Shown: positions 1 to 11,026 of the stretch, one piece after another
How positions within the stretch are numbered: the first letter of the stretch is position 1
Layout: each line of letters starts with the position of its first letter
Assembly (NCBI GenBank): GCA_021018995.1
Contig: CM037584.1
Span: forward strand, 143,733,317 to 143,797,316
From: Chloranthus sessilifolius
Lineage: Eukaryota; Streptophyta; Magnoliopsida; Chloranthales; Chloranthaceae
Reading direction: 5' to 3'
DNA length: 64,000 nt
Position numbers and translations under genes: made by a program
Notes under the pieces: generated by a model
What the model was told of the DNA's origin: nothing
The model's input: the letters and a program-made list of their open reading frames with translations, nothing else
The model's database searches: none

Positions 1-186
1 TCTTATGTGTGTTGGTGAAGAAATCAAAGAGAATAAATAAGAAAGAGAAGAAAGTTGTGAAACCTGGAGAGGGGCTTTCAATGCGAGTTTGAGCTCTAAA
101 AGTTAGAGAATTGGGATCGAAATCAAGAGTGTAAGGATTTGGGGTTTGGAAAACCCTAGTGAAGGAGATCCAACCGATCGACTGGG

Positions 187-1802
187 GTAAGAATTGCAAA
201 TCTATGTTTTGTTTAAACTATTAGTTAGAGAAATTAGAAATTGATGTGTATTAGTTAAAGATGTAATTAAATAAATAAATGATGAGGATAGATGATGAAG
301 AGATGAGAAGAAGAGTGTGAGATCTGGAAATGGGTGAAACCGATTGAACAAAACTTCAAATCGTTCAATCGATTTTGAACAAAGAGCAAATAAGAAAGAA
401 AGCAGATAAGTTCTGAAGGGAACCGTTCGAACGAATTGTGAAATCGTTCGATCGATTCAAATTCTAAAGAAACAGATCGATCGATTTAAAAATCGTTCGA
501 TTGATTTGTTGGAACCTATGTGAACGAATTACAAATCGTTCAATCGATTTTGGTAACTAACAAAGGCATGTTAGAATGACTAATGGTGGGATCGATTGAA
601 CGAAATAGAATTCGTTCGATCGATTTAAATTTCGTTCGAACGATTCTAAGAATCGTTCGATCGATTTGAATTCGTTCGATCGATTTGCAAATCGTTCGAT
701 CGATTCTGAAATCGTTCGATCGATTTGGATGAAATTTAGTTTTTGTTCAGTTTTTGCATACGAATAGTTGTGTATTGGTGTTAAGCTTATAACGCAATGT
801 TCTTACACTGGTAGTGATGAAAGATATGTGTTTAGTCAGGTCTAGTTCGAACCGAACTTTGTGATGGTCGAGTGCCAACAAGGATTAGAGAATCCGAATG
901 TGAAAATGCAAGTGAGGTAGGGGAATATCTGATCTCGTACCCTTAATTACGATAACATATAGATGATGATAAATTATGAATGCATGTTTCCTTATAGTTG
1001 AGTTGAATTATAACGTATTCACTTACAAAATTAGTTGAAAATGTAAAATGTGAAGTAGTATACAAAGATGTGAAATGTTATGAGAATAGGAATAAGTGAA
1101 TTAATAAAAAGGGTTCAATCACCCCAAGGATGTTTGTATAAAATGTGCATAAGAAGGGTGCATCAGTAAGTGTGATATCCCAGGGATGTACGGTGAATGC
1201 AAGGAACCACAAGTTTGAACATATGTAAATGAGGTTAAACAGGCTGGGAACTTATATTTATTTAGCACGATCACACGGTGAATAACTATATGTAGCACAT
1301 AATTGATTTAAGGTTTAGAGAATACCCAACTGACGCGGTAGTATATCCGTGACTAACGTGACAGGATATCCATGACCGGTACGACGGCGAATCCGTACAC
1401 CTGTAGACATCCCAGGGATGCATAGTAGTGATGTACCCGTCGCCTATGAGAAAGGGACGTGGGTCAAGTTAATAGCAAAAATAGTCGGATTAGACGACGA
1501 TGGAGGGTATTCCATCGGGGCTCGATGCTATATTGCTCGGGGATTATTTAAGTTACTGTTTTAAGTCATGGGGCCAGCCTTGTTGAAGTCATAAGCATTA
1601 ATGAATAACTGATGTCATGAATAGAATGCTAAAGGTACTCTGTTATTTTATTGCATCTTTAAATTGTTTAAATCAAAGTACATCGATGAATTCATGCTTT
1701 ATACATGTTGTTGAATGTATGTGGGTAAGTAAGATTTACCTGATCAGATATTATCCCTATTGAGCTAGGATGTAGCTCACCCTTTTTGACTATAAGTCAC
1801 AG
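187..1802 (+). other. Candidate leader intron inside the 5' LTR of element A
   Basis: The donor GTAAGA is at 187 and the acceptor GTCACAG ends at 1802. The same two sites recur in the 3' LTR (11027 and 12677) and, in diverged sequence, in the LTRs of element B. The interval contains the palindromic array. The splice model is inferred from conserved sites; no transcript supports it here. Confidence 0.4.
338..729 (+). repeat. Palindromic array, type A, 5' LTR copy
   Basis: More than a dozen degenerate units have the form AATCGTTCGATCGATTT, at roughly 17-25-base pitch between 338 and 420 and between 440 and 729. The core TTCGATCGAT and its variants (TTCGAACGATT, GATCGATCGATT) are nested palindromes rich in CG. 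The same array is at 11188-11607. The spacers differ while the palindromic core is kept. Confidence 0.9.
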
Positions 1803-2264
1803 GTTTAGAGTTAGGAGCTGTTGCTGGTGAGGTTGATCCGAGGACTTAGATTACGTTCCGAGGGAAGAGTCTGAGCCTCCACCTAAGAAGTTTTGTTGCG
1901 TACTTTGAGAATATGAAAGGGAGAGATTTAAGGCTTGGCACGTCCAGCCATGTTTTGTTCATTTTGTAAGAATTATGATACTTGTAATATTCTTTTGTCG
2001 AACCATTTTGGGTGACCGTGATAACGGCACTGATGGTTCGGGTTAGTTCTTTTGTTCATACAGAGGTATGATTAGAACTATCTTTTGGATTAACGTTTTG
2101 ATGTTGTATATAGTAGAACTGGAGATATGTTATGCATTATACTCTTATTATATTTTTTGTATGGTTGGGTTGTGCCATGTGTTTCGCTTATTATACGGGG
2201 CACGGCCTCGAGGGTCGTGCTGATGGCATGAATTTCAAGATGCCGAAATTTAGGCTGTCACAAT

Positions 2265-2276
2265 TGGTATCAGAGC
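2265..2276 (+). other. Primer-binding site of element A (tRNA-Met type)
   Basis: TGGTATCAGAGC begins two bases after the end of the 5' LTR. This is the usual plant retrotransposon primer site complementary to the 3' end of initiator tRNA-Met. Element B has the identical 12-mer at the same spacing. Confidence 0.93.
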
Positions 2277-2368
2277 GCCATTCATTAGGATTTCTAACAA
2301 GTCTAAGATTATTGTCAGAGTGAAGGGATCTTCTGCTAATGAAACTTTGGTTTCATGTGCATAGCGCT

Positions 2369-3672
2369 ATGTCTTTTGGAAGAAGGGGTCGACCGAGAGG
2401 TACCCAGAATAGGACCCAGAGAGGTGATGAGGGTTTCCAAGCAGGGTCTAGTAGTAGAGACCAAGAGAATTCTCGTGAAGAAGATCGGAGGGGTGGAACG
2501 ATAGATCGTATCGCATTGGCCATGGAGACTATGGCCGCTGTGATGGCTCAGCAGACGCAGCTAACTGCGATACTGGCTGAGCAGACGGCACTATTGGCAG
2601 CTAATAATGTCAATAGCGCCAATAGTCATCAGCCACCACCACCACCTCCTCCAGCATTGTTGCCCTCATCGTTTGTTGATTTTAGGAGATTGAGACCTCC
2701 TAGCTTCTAAGGGCAGACGGATCCGTTAGAAGCAGAGAAATGGCTGAACCAAATAGAGAAGCTTCTAGACATACTACAGAGTACAAAAAATGAGAAGGTG
2801 GGATGTGCTTCCTTCCAGTTGGAGGGAGATGCCGATCTGTAGTGGAAGTTCTTGTTGAGGAAGATGGAAGTAGAGGACCCACTTCGCCTATGGACTTGGG
2901 CAGACTTCGTTAGAGAGTTCAATAGGAAATATTTCCCTAAACAAGTACGAGTACAGATGAGAAGGGAATTTGCAAATCTCCAGCAAAGGGGCATGTCCGT
3001 GCGGGAGTACGGTGTAGAGTTTACGCGATTATCCTGGTTTGCAACGGAGTTAGTATCCACGGAGGTTATGAAAGCAGCCAAGTTTGAAGAAGGCCTTCGA
3101 CCAAACATCCATGAAAGAGTGTCAATTTTCGAACTCGAACGTTACGCGGATGTGATGGGAAAGGCAATTGTGGCTGAGAGGGATATTTACGGTGTATACA
3201 AGAGGAGAGATCAGTCGGATGCAGTACGGTCAGACCATGGGAGGATGGGTGAGTATGACTCGGGGAATAAAAAGCCGAGATTTACGACACCAGCACCACT
3301 CCCTAGGCAGATAGCATATACAAATTTTTCCAAACCAGCTGGATCTACACTGGCGAGACCCATTAGATATGAGAACTCTACAGCCACCACCAGAGTGTCC
3401 GTGAGCTAAGGTTTCTCAAGGGCAGCCTCTTCTACACCAAAGGAGACTTGTGCCAAGTGCGGCAAGCCTCATAGGACGGTTGATTGTAGACGGGGTATGC
3501 AAGGATGTTATCGATGTGGAAAGCTCGGCCACATCATCCGAGATTGTCCTGAGATGGCAAAGGCGAGCAACCTGCTGCAAGAGACCAATCCAATCTAAGA
3601 AGCCGGTCATGCAGGAAAGAGCCTATGCGGTTACGACCCAAGACGCTCAAAACTCTAACGATATCATACAGG
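2369..3672 (+). pseudogene. gag of element A (degenerate)
   Basis: Capsid-nucleocapsid precursor of a Ty3/Gypsy element. The ATG at 2369 opens MSFGRRGRPRG; an in-frame ATG at 2339 is also possible. A Pro-rich linker and the stretch [12 protein letters not shown] lead into a retrotransposon gag core (about 2705-3210) containing EKWLNQ and the late signature FEEGLRP. Two zinc knuckles follow: CAKCGKPHRTVDC at 3449 and CYRCGKLGHIIRDC just after. Element B carries the same protein. The frame is broken by TAA at 2708, TAG at 2840 (TGG in element B), TAA at 3407 and a frameshift near 3590. It is a dead copy. The call as gag is secure. Confidence 0.9.
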
Positions 3673-3826
3673 GTGAGTTTTTACTTAGATTGATTTTTAT
3701 CATATTAGATACCTCAAAAATGTGTTTACGTTTTGTTTTGTTGCAAGAAGCATCCACCTAAATAATATGCATGTTGCATGAGTGTGTGTTACATGAATGG
3801 AATGCTGAACTAGGTATACCTTATAG
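3673..3826 (+). other. Candidate intron between gag and protease of element A
   Basis: The 154-nt interval starts GTGAGT and ends TTATAG. Removing it joins the gag tail to the protease start through a split Gly codon (G|GT). Element B has a 146-nt GT...AG interval at exactly the same codon with quite different internal sequence. It interrupts a region that is usually continuous or separated by a frameshift in Ty3/Gypsy elements. Splicing is inferred. Confidence 0.6.
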
Positions 3827-6800
3827 GTACCTTGCAAGTGTATGGGAGAGGAAGTAATGTCGCGTATATAGCAAGAGCGCTAATGGACCCAGGATCTACC
3901 CATTCCTATGTCACACCTCGATTCGCGAAAAAGATGAAAGTTCAGCCAGAGAGTTTGGATTTTGTCTTGGTGGTGTCCATTCCGACGGGAAAATCGGTGG
4001 ATACGGACTTAGTCTGCAAGTCAATAGTTGTAGCTATTAAAGATGGGGATATTTATAGGGAAGTTTTTGAGTTGTCGGTAGATTTGATTTTACTCGACAT
4101 GCAAGGATTTGACGTGATCCTTGGCATGGACTGGTTGTCACAACGGAGTGCAACAGTCGATTGTAAGAACAAGGTGGTCACCTTTAGGCCAAACACGAGA
4201 CGTTCTTTTAAATTTGTAGGAGTGAGGACGAAGTTTCTACCCCTCGTGTCAGCTATCAAAGTGGAACGTTTGATCAGAAGTGGATGTAAGGGCTATTTGG
4301 CTTTCCTAAAGGATGACAAGGACGGGAACAATGTTGCTTCGGAGATTTCGGTAGTATGTGAGTTTGATGACGTCTTCCCAGACAAGTTACCAGGACTACC
4401 TCTAGAAAGAGAGGTCAAGTTTACTATCGAATTGGCACCAGGAACGGAGTCGGTTTCTAAAGCACCGTACCAAATGGCTTCGACCGAGTTGAAGGAGTTG
4501 AAGGAGCAACTACAGGAGCTATTAGACTAAGGGTTTGTGAGACCGAGTGTATCTCCTTGGGGTGCTCCTGTCTTGTTTGTCAAGAAGAAGGACGGGTCAA
4601 TGAGACTGTGCATTGATTACCGTCAGTTGAATAAGTTCACTATAAAGAACAGGTATCCATTACCAAGGATAGATGATCTGTTTGACCAACTGCAGGGGGC
4701 AAAATATTTTTCTAAGATCGACTTGAGATCAGGATATCATCAACTCAGGGTCAAGGCAGAGGATGTTCAGAAGACTGCTTTTAGGACGAGATATAGACAC
4801 TACGAATTTTTAGTGATGCCATTTGGATTGACGAATGCGCCGGCGTCATTTATGGATCTAATGAATCGGGTGTTTAAACCACACCTGGACTCCTTCATCG
4901 TTGTGTTCGTCAATGATATCCTCATATACTCTAAATCAAAGCAAGAACATGAAGTGCACTTGAGAACCGCTCTACAAATACTGCGTGAACACCAGTTGTA
5001 CGCCAAACTCAGTAAGTGTGAGTTTTGGTTGGAAGAAGTAAGTTTTTTGGGGCACGTGGTCTCGAAGGAAGGTGTCATGGTGGATCCAGCAAAGATCGAA
5101 GCTATAGTGCAGTGGGAACAACCTAAGACAGTGACTGATATACGCAGCTTCCTTGGTCTAGCTGGGTATTATCGACACTTTGTGGAGGGATTTTCAGCGA
5201 TATTGGGGCCACTAATGAGGCTCACAAGGAAGGATGTGAGATTTGAGTGGACCGAAGCTTGTGAGAAGAGCTTCCAAGAGCTTAAAACGTGCCTCACATC
5301 AGCTCCGGTACTTGCAATTACAATAGGCAGTGGGGGTTTTGCAGTCTATAGTGACGCTTCGCATTATGGTTTAGGTTGTGTGCTTAACCAGTATAAGAAA
5401 GTGATTGCATATGGGTCGAGGCAGCTGAAAGAACACGAGAAGAATTACCCAACGCATGACCTTGAATTAGCCGCAATTATTTTTGCGTTAAAAATTTGGA
5501 GGCACTATTTGTATGGAGAAACTTTCGAGATCTTCACTGACCATAAAAGCCTTCGATATTTGTTCACATAGAAGGAACTAAATATGTGACAACGGAGATG
5601 GATGGAGTTTCTTAAAGACTATGACTGCTCCATCAATTATCACCCAGGCAAGGCAAATGTGGTCGTGGATGCTTTGAGTCGGAAGGGTTCGGATCAATTG
5701 GCTAGCCTGATATTGGGAATGCATAGATGGAAATTGTTTGAAGACCTGTCATTATATGATGTGATGATTGAAGTACAAGCTTCAGGTACTCTGTTGGCCA
5801 ATATTTCAGTTCGACCGACAATTTTCGAGCACGTACACGAGTTACAGATGAGAGACTCTGAGTTAGTCAAGATTCGAAAAGACGTGGTGGAAGGTACTAG
5901 ACCGGACTTCTCTATAAGGGAGGATGGTTCCTTGTTGTTCAGAGGACGCCTCTGTGTTCCAACCGATGCCGGTCTCAGACAAACCATTTTTGATGAAGCT
6001 CACAAGTCTCAGTGTGCGATCCATCCTGGCAGTACCAAGATGTATCAAGACATGCGTAAGAACTACTGGTGGAGAGGTCTGAAACACAATGTAGCGGAAT
6101 ACGTGTCAAAATGTTTGATGTGTCAACAGGTGAAAGTTGATCATCGACACCCTGCTGGATTATTGCAACCTCTACCCATACCAGAGTAGAAATGGGAGTC
6201 GATATCCATGGATTTCATAGTAGGGTTGCCAGGGACGGTGAAGAGGCACAACGCTATATGGTTTGTTGTGGATAGGCTGACGAAGTCAGCTCATTTGTTA
6301 CCCTACAATACGATGTATACTGCTGGATGGCTCGTGAAACTGTATATGAAGGAGATAGTGTGGTTACACGACATTCCGAGCAGCATTGTATCTGATCTTG
6401 ACCCATTGTATACCTCAAAATTTTGGCAAAAATTTCAAGAAGGTATGGGCACTCGATTGGATTTTAGTACCCACAAACTGACGGGTAAACGGAACGAGTG
6501 AATCAAGTGATCGAAGACATGCTCAGGGCGTGTATACTTGAATTACAAGGCTCGTGGGATCAACATCTACCGTTGATTGAATTTGCGTATAACAACAGTT
6601 TTCAAGCAAGCATCGGAATGGCACCGTATGAAGCTCTATATGGGAGACGGTGCCGATCGCCCATCAACTGGGAAGAAATCGGAGAAAAATTTGTGTTGGG
6701 TCCGAAAATCCTTGAGGATAGTGCCATGTTTGTACGGATGATTAGAGATAGGCTTAAAGCATCCCAGAGCCGGCAAAAGTGCTATGCCGATTTTAAGAGA

Positions 6801-6937
6801 ACAAGCCTCGATTTTGCCATTGGCGATCAAGTCTTTGTGAAAGTATCACCCATGAAGGGTGTGATGAGGTTCAGAAAGAAGGGAAAGTTAAGTCCTCGTT
6901 ATATAGGACCCTTTGAAGTTTTGGGTCGAGTGGGTGA
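3827..6937 (+). pseudogene. pol of element A: protease, reverse transcriptase, RNase H, integrase (degenerate)
   Basis: Ty3/Gypsy polyprotein. The protease active-site region reads DPGSTHSY at 3886 and is followed by ILGMDWL. Reverse transcriptase runs from about 4440 to 5240, with [21 protein letters not shown] and the catalytic box changed from FVDD to FVND (Asn codon at 4912). RNase H is at about 5320-5570 (YSDAS, DLELAA, FTDHKSL). Integrase has an HHCC region (HPGSTKMYQDM, CLMCQQVK), a core with [12 protein letters not shown], and a GPF motif ([11 protein letters not shown] near 6893). Order and motifs fit the Tekay/Del chromovirus group. Breaks are stops at 4528, 5569, 5587 and 6187 and a small deletion near 6470 that shifts frame. 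The C-terminal chromodomain present in element B has been deleted. Confidence 0.92.
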
Positions 6938-7240
6938 AGTCCAAATGGCACTGTTTTCGGCTTTTAGCGGTCGATGGTTTAACGCGCTGAAAATGGTGCT
7001 TGAGGGAATGAAATATGCTCGCAAGAAGATGCTTGAGGGCGCCAAGAAACCGATTGATGATATGCTGTATGCCTGACTTATTTCTTTAATGGTCTAGGAT
7101 TATGCAGGGGATGACACCTATACCCTCTCTGCGAGTGAGTACAAGTTGACAGGTAACGTCCAACCATTCACCATGGTGGATTGGAACAGAACGTATGTTA
7201 AATTGACCAAGAAGCCCTTGGTGGAGGAGCCACCACCACC
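6938..7240 (+). pseudogene. aORF of element A, middle part, fused to integrase by deletion
   Basis: Just after the integrase GPF motif the reading frame jumps into a protein that element B encodes about 1.7 kb further downstream. Shared patterns are EVQ-ALFSAFSGRWF, then A-L-S-M---DY, and DWNRTYVKL. The reading frame stops at 7074 and again soon after, but similarity to element B continues to 7240 (EEPPPP), where a solo LTR is inserted. The function is unknown. The spacing of the conserved residues recalls the family annotated as putative plant transposon protein; that link is tentative. Confidence 0.7.
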
Positions 7241-7598
7241 TTAACTGTGACAGCCCGGATTTTGGCACCCCGAAACCCGTGCCATCAGCACGATCATCTT
7301 GACCGTGCCCCTTAGCTAAGCACGGAACATTGGCATATCAAGCATAAAATGAAACAATAAAAGACCTGCGGAATTTAAATCTATATTAAATAATTCTCCA
7401 AAAGACAGTTCTACTCTCATGCCTCTGCATGAATGGAGAACCGATCCGAACCATCGATGATAGCAATCATCACGGATGGTTCGCCCCAAAAGAATAATCC
7501 CAACTCAATATATATATGGTTTAACCAAAACAAGGCTTGACATACCAAGCCGTACCAATCTCTCTCAAAAAGCCCTCAAAGTGGCACAACGGAGTCCT

Positions 7599-7697
7599 CT
7601 AGAAGAAGTCCTCAGGAGGTGGCTCCAACTCGTCTCCGGCCGCAAGGTCCGACTCACCGGGTCGCCTCCCAAGCCTCGGCAGCTGCTAGTAGTGGAC
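7599..7697 (-). other. Conserved exon-like stretch in solo LTR C1
   Basis: On the - strand it follows an acceptor-like GTCGCAG and ends in a TAG. The last residues (DELEPPPEDFF) match the stretch found in LTR C2 and resemble those in families A and B. One frameshift is present relative to C2, as expected for a dead copy. Confidence 0.5.
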
Positions 7698-8711
7698 CTG
7701 CGACGTATAGTCTATAGGGTGAGCTACATCCTAGCTCAATAGGGAACAAAACACAGTTGAACATATAAATTATTACTCACATATATTCCATGATATGCCA
7801 TGCATGATGTGTCTATGCAATTTCGGATGAAACAGTTAAAAAGTATTACATTTTACTGGTAGTTTACTCGTGTCTTTTATTTACTCATGAATAATGCTGA
7901 AAAGGCCTAAAGCAAAACTTAAACTTTCAACTTAAGTAATCCCCGAGCAATATAGCATCGAGCCCCGATGAGATACCCTTCATCGTCATCTATATAGACA
8001 CTTTTAACGTATTCCACGAATACCATATAGTACCCAAGCCCTTTCCCTGGGATTGGTGGCGGGTTTCACTTGTCTCAAATCAACACCACGGGTGTGCTTA
8101 CTATGTCTTGGATAAGCCTCCGACCGGCTTACTGATTTCCGCCGTATCGGTCACGGATATCCTGTCGTGTCAGTCATGGATATCCCGCCACGTCGGTGGG
8201 GTACCCTATCAAACCTCAAATAACAAAAATATCGGTGCCTTACATATAGTTATTCACCGTGTAAGTGTGCTATCTTATATTAATTAGGCCCTATCAAACA
8301 TGATTCAATCTTGGATACATCCCTGGGATGTATCCATTCACTTGCATCACACCTGATGCTCTTATCTCTTTACTTCTTAATCCCCTGGGGATGGCTCATT
8401 ATACTTACTCTTATGGGTGCCACTCACACACACTTTTCACAATTCTTAAGCAATAAAACAATTGAATTTTGAATTCTATATCACTACATAAATGCTCTTG
8501 TAAAATAAAGTACATGTTCAAGGTGTTCCCTACCTCAAGTCTTTGTTGATCAACGCATCAAGGTCACACGTGGCTCCTTGTGCACTAGTTCACACGTACC
8601 ACCTATGGTACCACATAACATGTGAAACACATCACTAAAGATGCAATAAAGGAGGTCCAAGACCTTCCAAGAATCTTAAAGTCAAACTCAAAAGTTAACA
8701 TAAATGAGCTC

Positions 8712-9165
8712 AGTCGATTAATCGAACTCCAAAATCGATTAATCGAAACTGATTCGATTAATCGATTAATCGAAAGTCAATATCGATTAATCGATTCTCA
8801 AATCGATTAATCGAGATTTTCATTCGATTAATCGAATCCTAATTCGATTAATCGAAATTCTCTGTTTAGCCAAGTCGATTCTCAATTCGAGTAATCGAGT
8901 TTCTAAAATTGATTAATCGATCCCAAATCGATTAATCGAAAATTGAAATCGATTAATCGAAATCCTATTTCGATTAGTCGATTTTCCACAAGTCATTTCC
9001 TCCAGCCCCTGGGGTCCACTGGAGGTTCCCAGTCGATTAATCGATACCCAAATCGATTAATCGAAATCCAAAGTCGATTAATCGAAATTCAATTCGATTA
9101 ATCGAGATCGGGGTTTCCTGACTTTTCAACTTCTTGGCCAATTTCGATTAATCGAAATTGCCCGA
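8712..9165 (-). repeat. Palindromic array, type C, in solo LTR C1
   Basis: About twenty copies of the palindrome TCGATTAATCGA or one-base variants, in clusters at 8712-8990 and 9033-9165 with short AT-rich spacers. Measured from the LTR start on the - strand the array begins about 580 bases in, the same relative place as in families A, B and D. Confidence 0.93.
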
Positions 9166-9747
9166 TTCAGCCCTTTTCGAGCTGTTCTTCCCAATCTTTT
9201 TCCACACTTTTTCCTCTATTTTTCTAAACCATTATCCTATGATTTAAACCATTTTCAACTACAATTTAACCTCTACAATCTATGCATTTTATTCACAAAA
9301 ATTTACCTTGAATCAATCTCAAATTGATTTCAAATCAAGTGGTTGGAAGGCTAGGGTTCCAGCTTTGCTTCTAGCGGATCCCTCGCGTCGAATCCGACGT
9401 TTATTGCTCGAATCCCCTTCCACAACTAGCATTTACTCCTTGCATTAACTATGCTCTCCTTCTCTCTCTCTTCTTTACTTCTCTCTCAACAACCAAAGCT
9501 ATTGGTTTTAGGGTTATTAAACCCTTTTATCCCCCCCCTAGCTTGTGTGTTGAGCACATGCACCTCAATAGGTGTATGTGACTTCAGATTCACAACACAC
9601 ACCACATAGCTTCACAAACCATCTCATCTCATTCACTCATCATACTCTACGCTAACTATCGAACTCCTAATTGGTCAAACCTGTGACCGATCAGGCACGG
9701 ATCCTGAGGTTATAGTTTAGTGTGATTTTTCGGGCTATTACATTAAC

Positions 9748-10136
9748 AGTAACCTACGGACCAACCACAAGCCCCTGATCTACCTGCCCATGATACTCCA
9801 CTTTATGATGAGCCTCCTTGACACCCGACACCTGAGTACGTACCACCACCTTATGGCGACATTCCTACGCCGACTGTCGCCGATCTCTATGCGTTGTTGG
9901 AAGCCAATACATGTCAGATGGCGGAGAACAATCGTCTTCTCAACCGCCGACTTGTGTACTACGACGCATTGCATGCCGAGCAAATGCGTTGCATGTACCC
10001 AGACGATTATCTCCAGCGGATGGCGGCAGCGCAGGCTTGGGTCCGGGATGCTTCGACGTCGAGTACGGGCACTCGTGGCGGTGACGGTGCTCAGCCCGAC
10101 ATTGGTGCTGGTCCTCCTAGTGATGAGGAGTCTTGA
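9748..10136 (+). pseudogene. aORF of element A, C-terminal part
   Basis: Continuation of the additional ORF after the solo LTR insertion. A Pro-rich stretch with stops leads into AENNRLLNRRLVYYD and MYPDDYLQRMAAA, then an acidic tail ending SDEES and TGA at 10134. Element B has the matching segment ([28 protein letters not shown]). The -NRLL- to -YP-DY- part looks helical and charged, possibly a coiled coil. The function is unknown. It lies just before the polypurine tract, where extra ORFs of plant retrotransposons are usually found. Confidence 0.7.
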
Positions 10137-10572
10137 GGGTTCTTTCCGTTTATGAAATATGTATTTATGGGTGTATTTTGGGGCGGGTTCGGAGAAATTT
10201 TTTACAAAATGTAAATGTTTATGACAGGTACTTGGGACTGATGTCCTTTTGAACAATCGTGGCGTGGTTGCCACTCACTGTTATATCTATACTTTTTGCT
10301 ATGTATATTTTTGTGTTTTCCTGTGGTATTAGACATTTGTGGTTTATATTCTATGATTTGATGGTGTGGTTGTTGGTTTACAACTGAATTCTTGCAGGCT
10401 GTGTGTTTACACAGTTATATTATATGCGATGTGTGTGTGTATACATGTCAGTTCATTCTTGTTGAACCTCTATTGTAATCTATCGTTATGTGGTAAGAGG
10501 TGCACTCCCATCCCGGTGTGTGGGGGGAGGGGGGGACCCTTGCGTTTCAAATTTTCGCGGACGAAAATTCTC

Positions 10573-10585
10573 AAGGAGGGGAGAA
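10573..10585 (+). other. Polypurine tract of element A
   Basis: AAGGAGGGGAGAA lies immediately before the TGTAACG start of the 3' LTR. The equivalent tract in element B is AAGATGGGGAGAA. It would prime plus-strand synthesis. Confidence 0.85.
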
Positions 10586-11026
10586 TGTAACGTCCCGAAA
10601 ATTCGGTAATTGAACGGTTCACCTCGGTAAGCGGACCAATTGGTCAAACATTTGACCGAGTCAACTTAGGCTTGGTTGACTTAAATAAATTAGTAGGTGA
10701 TGGATGTATTATGCGAGGGAGATGTGGTGGATACAGGCAAGGGCATGTACGTATATATATGTTAGTATGTTGTGAGTGCTTAATGCACTAACTATGTATT
10801 AAGATTATAAGACCAAGGAGAATGGAAGAGAAGTTATTTCTCTTATGTGTGTTGGTGAAGAAATCAAGGAGAAGAAATAAGAAAGAGAAGAAAGTTGTGA
10901 AACCTGAAGAGGGGCTTTCAATGCGAGTTTGGACTCGGAAAGTTAGAGAATCAGGATCAGAATCAAGAGTGTAAGGATTTGGGGTTTGGAAAACCCTAGT
11001 GAAGGAGATCCAAGTGATTGTCTGGG

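Larger units (their letters stand above)
1..2262 (+). repeat. 5' LTR of element A (left end outside window)
   Basis: This matches 10841-13151 almost base for base, with scattered substitutions and small indels, so the two are the LTRs of one element. Comparison with the 3' copy, which starts with TGTAACGTCCCG at 10586, shows that about 255 bases of this copy lie left of the window. It ends with GGCTGTCACA, followed two bases later by a tRNA-Met-type primer site. Inside are a palindromic array (338-729), a GTAAG donor-like site at 187 and an acceptor-like GTCACAG just before 1803. An LTR of about 2.57 kb is long for a chromovirus. Confidence 0.93.
7246..9742 (-). mobile_element. Solo LTR C1 (antisense) inserted in element A
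   Basis: A 2497-bp LTR without internal region. Read on the - strand it begins TGTAATAGCCCGAAAAATC and ends GGCTGTCACA. It is flanked by a perfect 5-bp target duplication TTAAC (7241-7245 and 9743-9747). It is homologous over its length to 54359-56954. It contains the type-C palindromic array, the GAGCTAGGATGTAGCTCACC block and the peptide-like exon. A clean duplication around one LTR indicates recombination between the LTRs of a once complete element. Confidence 0.93.

Noticed and set aside
338-729. Regularly spaced repeats that at first sight resemble a CRISPR array
   Set aside because: The spacers are degenerate and AT-rich, the repeat is shorter than a CRISPR repeat and imperfect, and it sits in a plant LTR.
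10841-11026. Small upstream frame (MRVWTRK...) in the LTR leader as the missing first exon of the LTR-encoded peptide
   Set aside because: It is in the right phase but stops 17 codons before the donor in both LTRs of element A, and families B and C have no matching frame.
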